Part shown: piece after piece, positions 51,789-52,190 of the stretch | Position numbering within the stretch: position 1 is the first letter of the stretch | Layout of the letters: every line of letters starts with the position of its first letter | Assembly: GCA_024687745.1 (NCBI GenBank) | Contig: JAILEM010000112.1 | Location: 1 to 52,190 of the forward strand | DNA from: Lachnospiraceae bacterium | GTDB taxonomy: Bacteria; Bacillota; Clostridia; Lachnospirales; Lachnospiraceae | Length of the DNA: 52,190 nt | Direction of reading: 5' to 3' | The notes under the pieces: model-generated | Databases searched by the model: none | What the model was told of the DNA's origin: nothing | What the model saw: the letters and a program-made list of their open reading frames with translations, nothing else | Position numbers and translations under genes: made by a program

Positions 51789-52190
51789 AGACATGATCAA
51801 AGGCTCTGTAATGAACAATTATTTCAGTGATATAACCGTCACAAGGATCGCTTTGGTCCTTATCGCATCACTGTTACTTGGACTGTATGTATTTATTGTA
51901 TACAGAATGGCGGTAAACAACGAATTTTATTCTAAGGATTTCAACAGAACACTGGTACTTATGGCTGTTGTAACAGCTGCGATCGTATTGGCCGTACAGT
52001 CTAATCTGGTTATTTCCCTTGGTATGGTCGGTGCTCTGTCAATAGTCAGATATCGTACAGCAATAAAGAGTCCGCTGGATCTTTTCTTTCTGTTTTGGGC
52101 GATCAGTATAGGGATAATATGCGGAGCAGGTCTTTACATACTGGCGATAGCTTTATGTGTTATCGTGACTGCAGGTTTATTTATAACCGG
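51778..52190 (+). CDS. DUF4956 membrane protein, truncated by window end
   Basis: The first 137 codons of a membrane protein are visible and remain open at the window edge. Three or more hydrophobic segments are seen, and LVISLGMVGALSIVRYRTAI followed by KSPLDLFFLFWAISIGI is the DUF4956 signature. Members usually follow VTC and CotH genes, as here; function unknown, possibly a channel or partner for the VTC protein. ATG at 51778-51780 lies inside the VTC gene end, with AGGA about 10 nt upstream. Confidence 0.9.
   Translation, partial: MSFKDMIKGSVMNNYFSDITVTRIALVLIASLLLGLYVFIVYRMAVNNEFYSKDFNRTLVLMAVVTAAIVLAVQSNLVISLGMVGALSIVRYRTAIKSPLDLFFLFWAISIGIICGAGLYILAIALCVIVTAGLFIT

Overview
The window looks like a chromosomal segment of an anaerobic, low-GC Firmicute of class Clostridia, most likely family Lachnospiraceae. 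The genus cannot be fixed from sequence alone. The reasons are a Bacillus/Clostridium-type large SRP RNA, a housekeeping run in the Bacillus subtilis yaa/yab order, an oxygen-sensitive radical-SAM NrdG-like activase, LL-diaminopimelate aminotransferase, a type III glutamine synthetase, strong Shine-Dalgarno sites and many TGnTATAAT extended -10 promoters. There is no phage, transposase, CRISPR or tRNA gene.

Layout. 1-345: a non-coding hairpin-rich repeat that also supplies the end of a membrane-protein gene. 0.2-2.5 kb: a TetR-family regulator between two divergently placed PF06541 membrane proteins, with paired palindromic operators over its promoter. 2.5-4.2 kb: HD-domain protein, AIM24-family protein and the SRP RNA gene. 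4.2-9.3 kb: a Dlt-like surface-modification locus (MBOAT acyltransferase and SGNH-like protein on +, PLP decarboxylase and adenylation enzyme on -) with no carrier protein in view. 9.3-17.1 kb: tadA, an NrdG-like activase, a CdaR-like regulator, an orphan sugar-ABC ATPase, a diguanylate cyclase, a YesL-like protein, a GNAT enzyme and a DUF1002 secreted protein with a 39-bp repeat array. 17.1-23.7 kb: metG, rsmI, trmN6, ricT, holB, yaaR, gmk, read on the minus strand. 23.8-31.8 kb: membrane proteins, glycosyltransferases, a D-2-hydroxyacid dehydrogenase, a DacF-type carboxypeptidase, an exonuclease and an acyltransferase.

31.8-40.7 kb is a nitrogen and amino-acid block on the minus strand: glnA, an ANTAR regulator, glnN, asnB, dapL, pyrG. 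Both glutamine synthetase genes carry the same leader design: a promoter, then exactly 13 nt, then GCAAAGGCGT, which opens a terminator-like hairpin. This is the strongest candidate for a new regulatory system. 40.7-44.7 kb is a biotin block: bioB, a sodium:solute symporter behind a near-ideal BirA operator, and a shortened BirA with an altered catalytic loop, followed by a YczE-like protein.

44.9-52.2 kb is a second surface-glycan region: a large GT-C-like membrane protein, a YdjC-type sugar deacetylase coupled to a polyprenol-phosphate glycosyltransferase (a layout resembling Francisella FlmF2/NaxD/FlmK), then CotH kinase, VTC-domain and DUF4956 genes. The last gene runs off the window.
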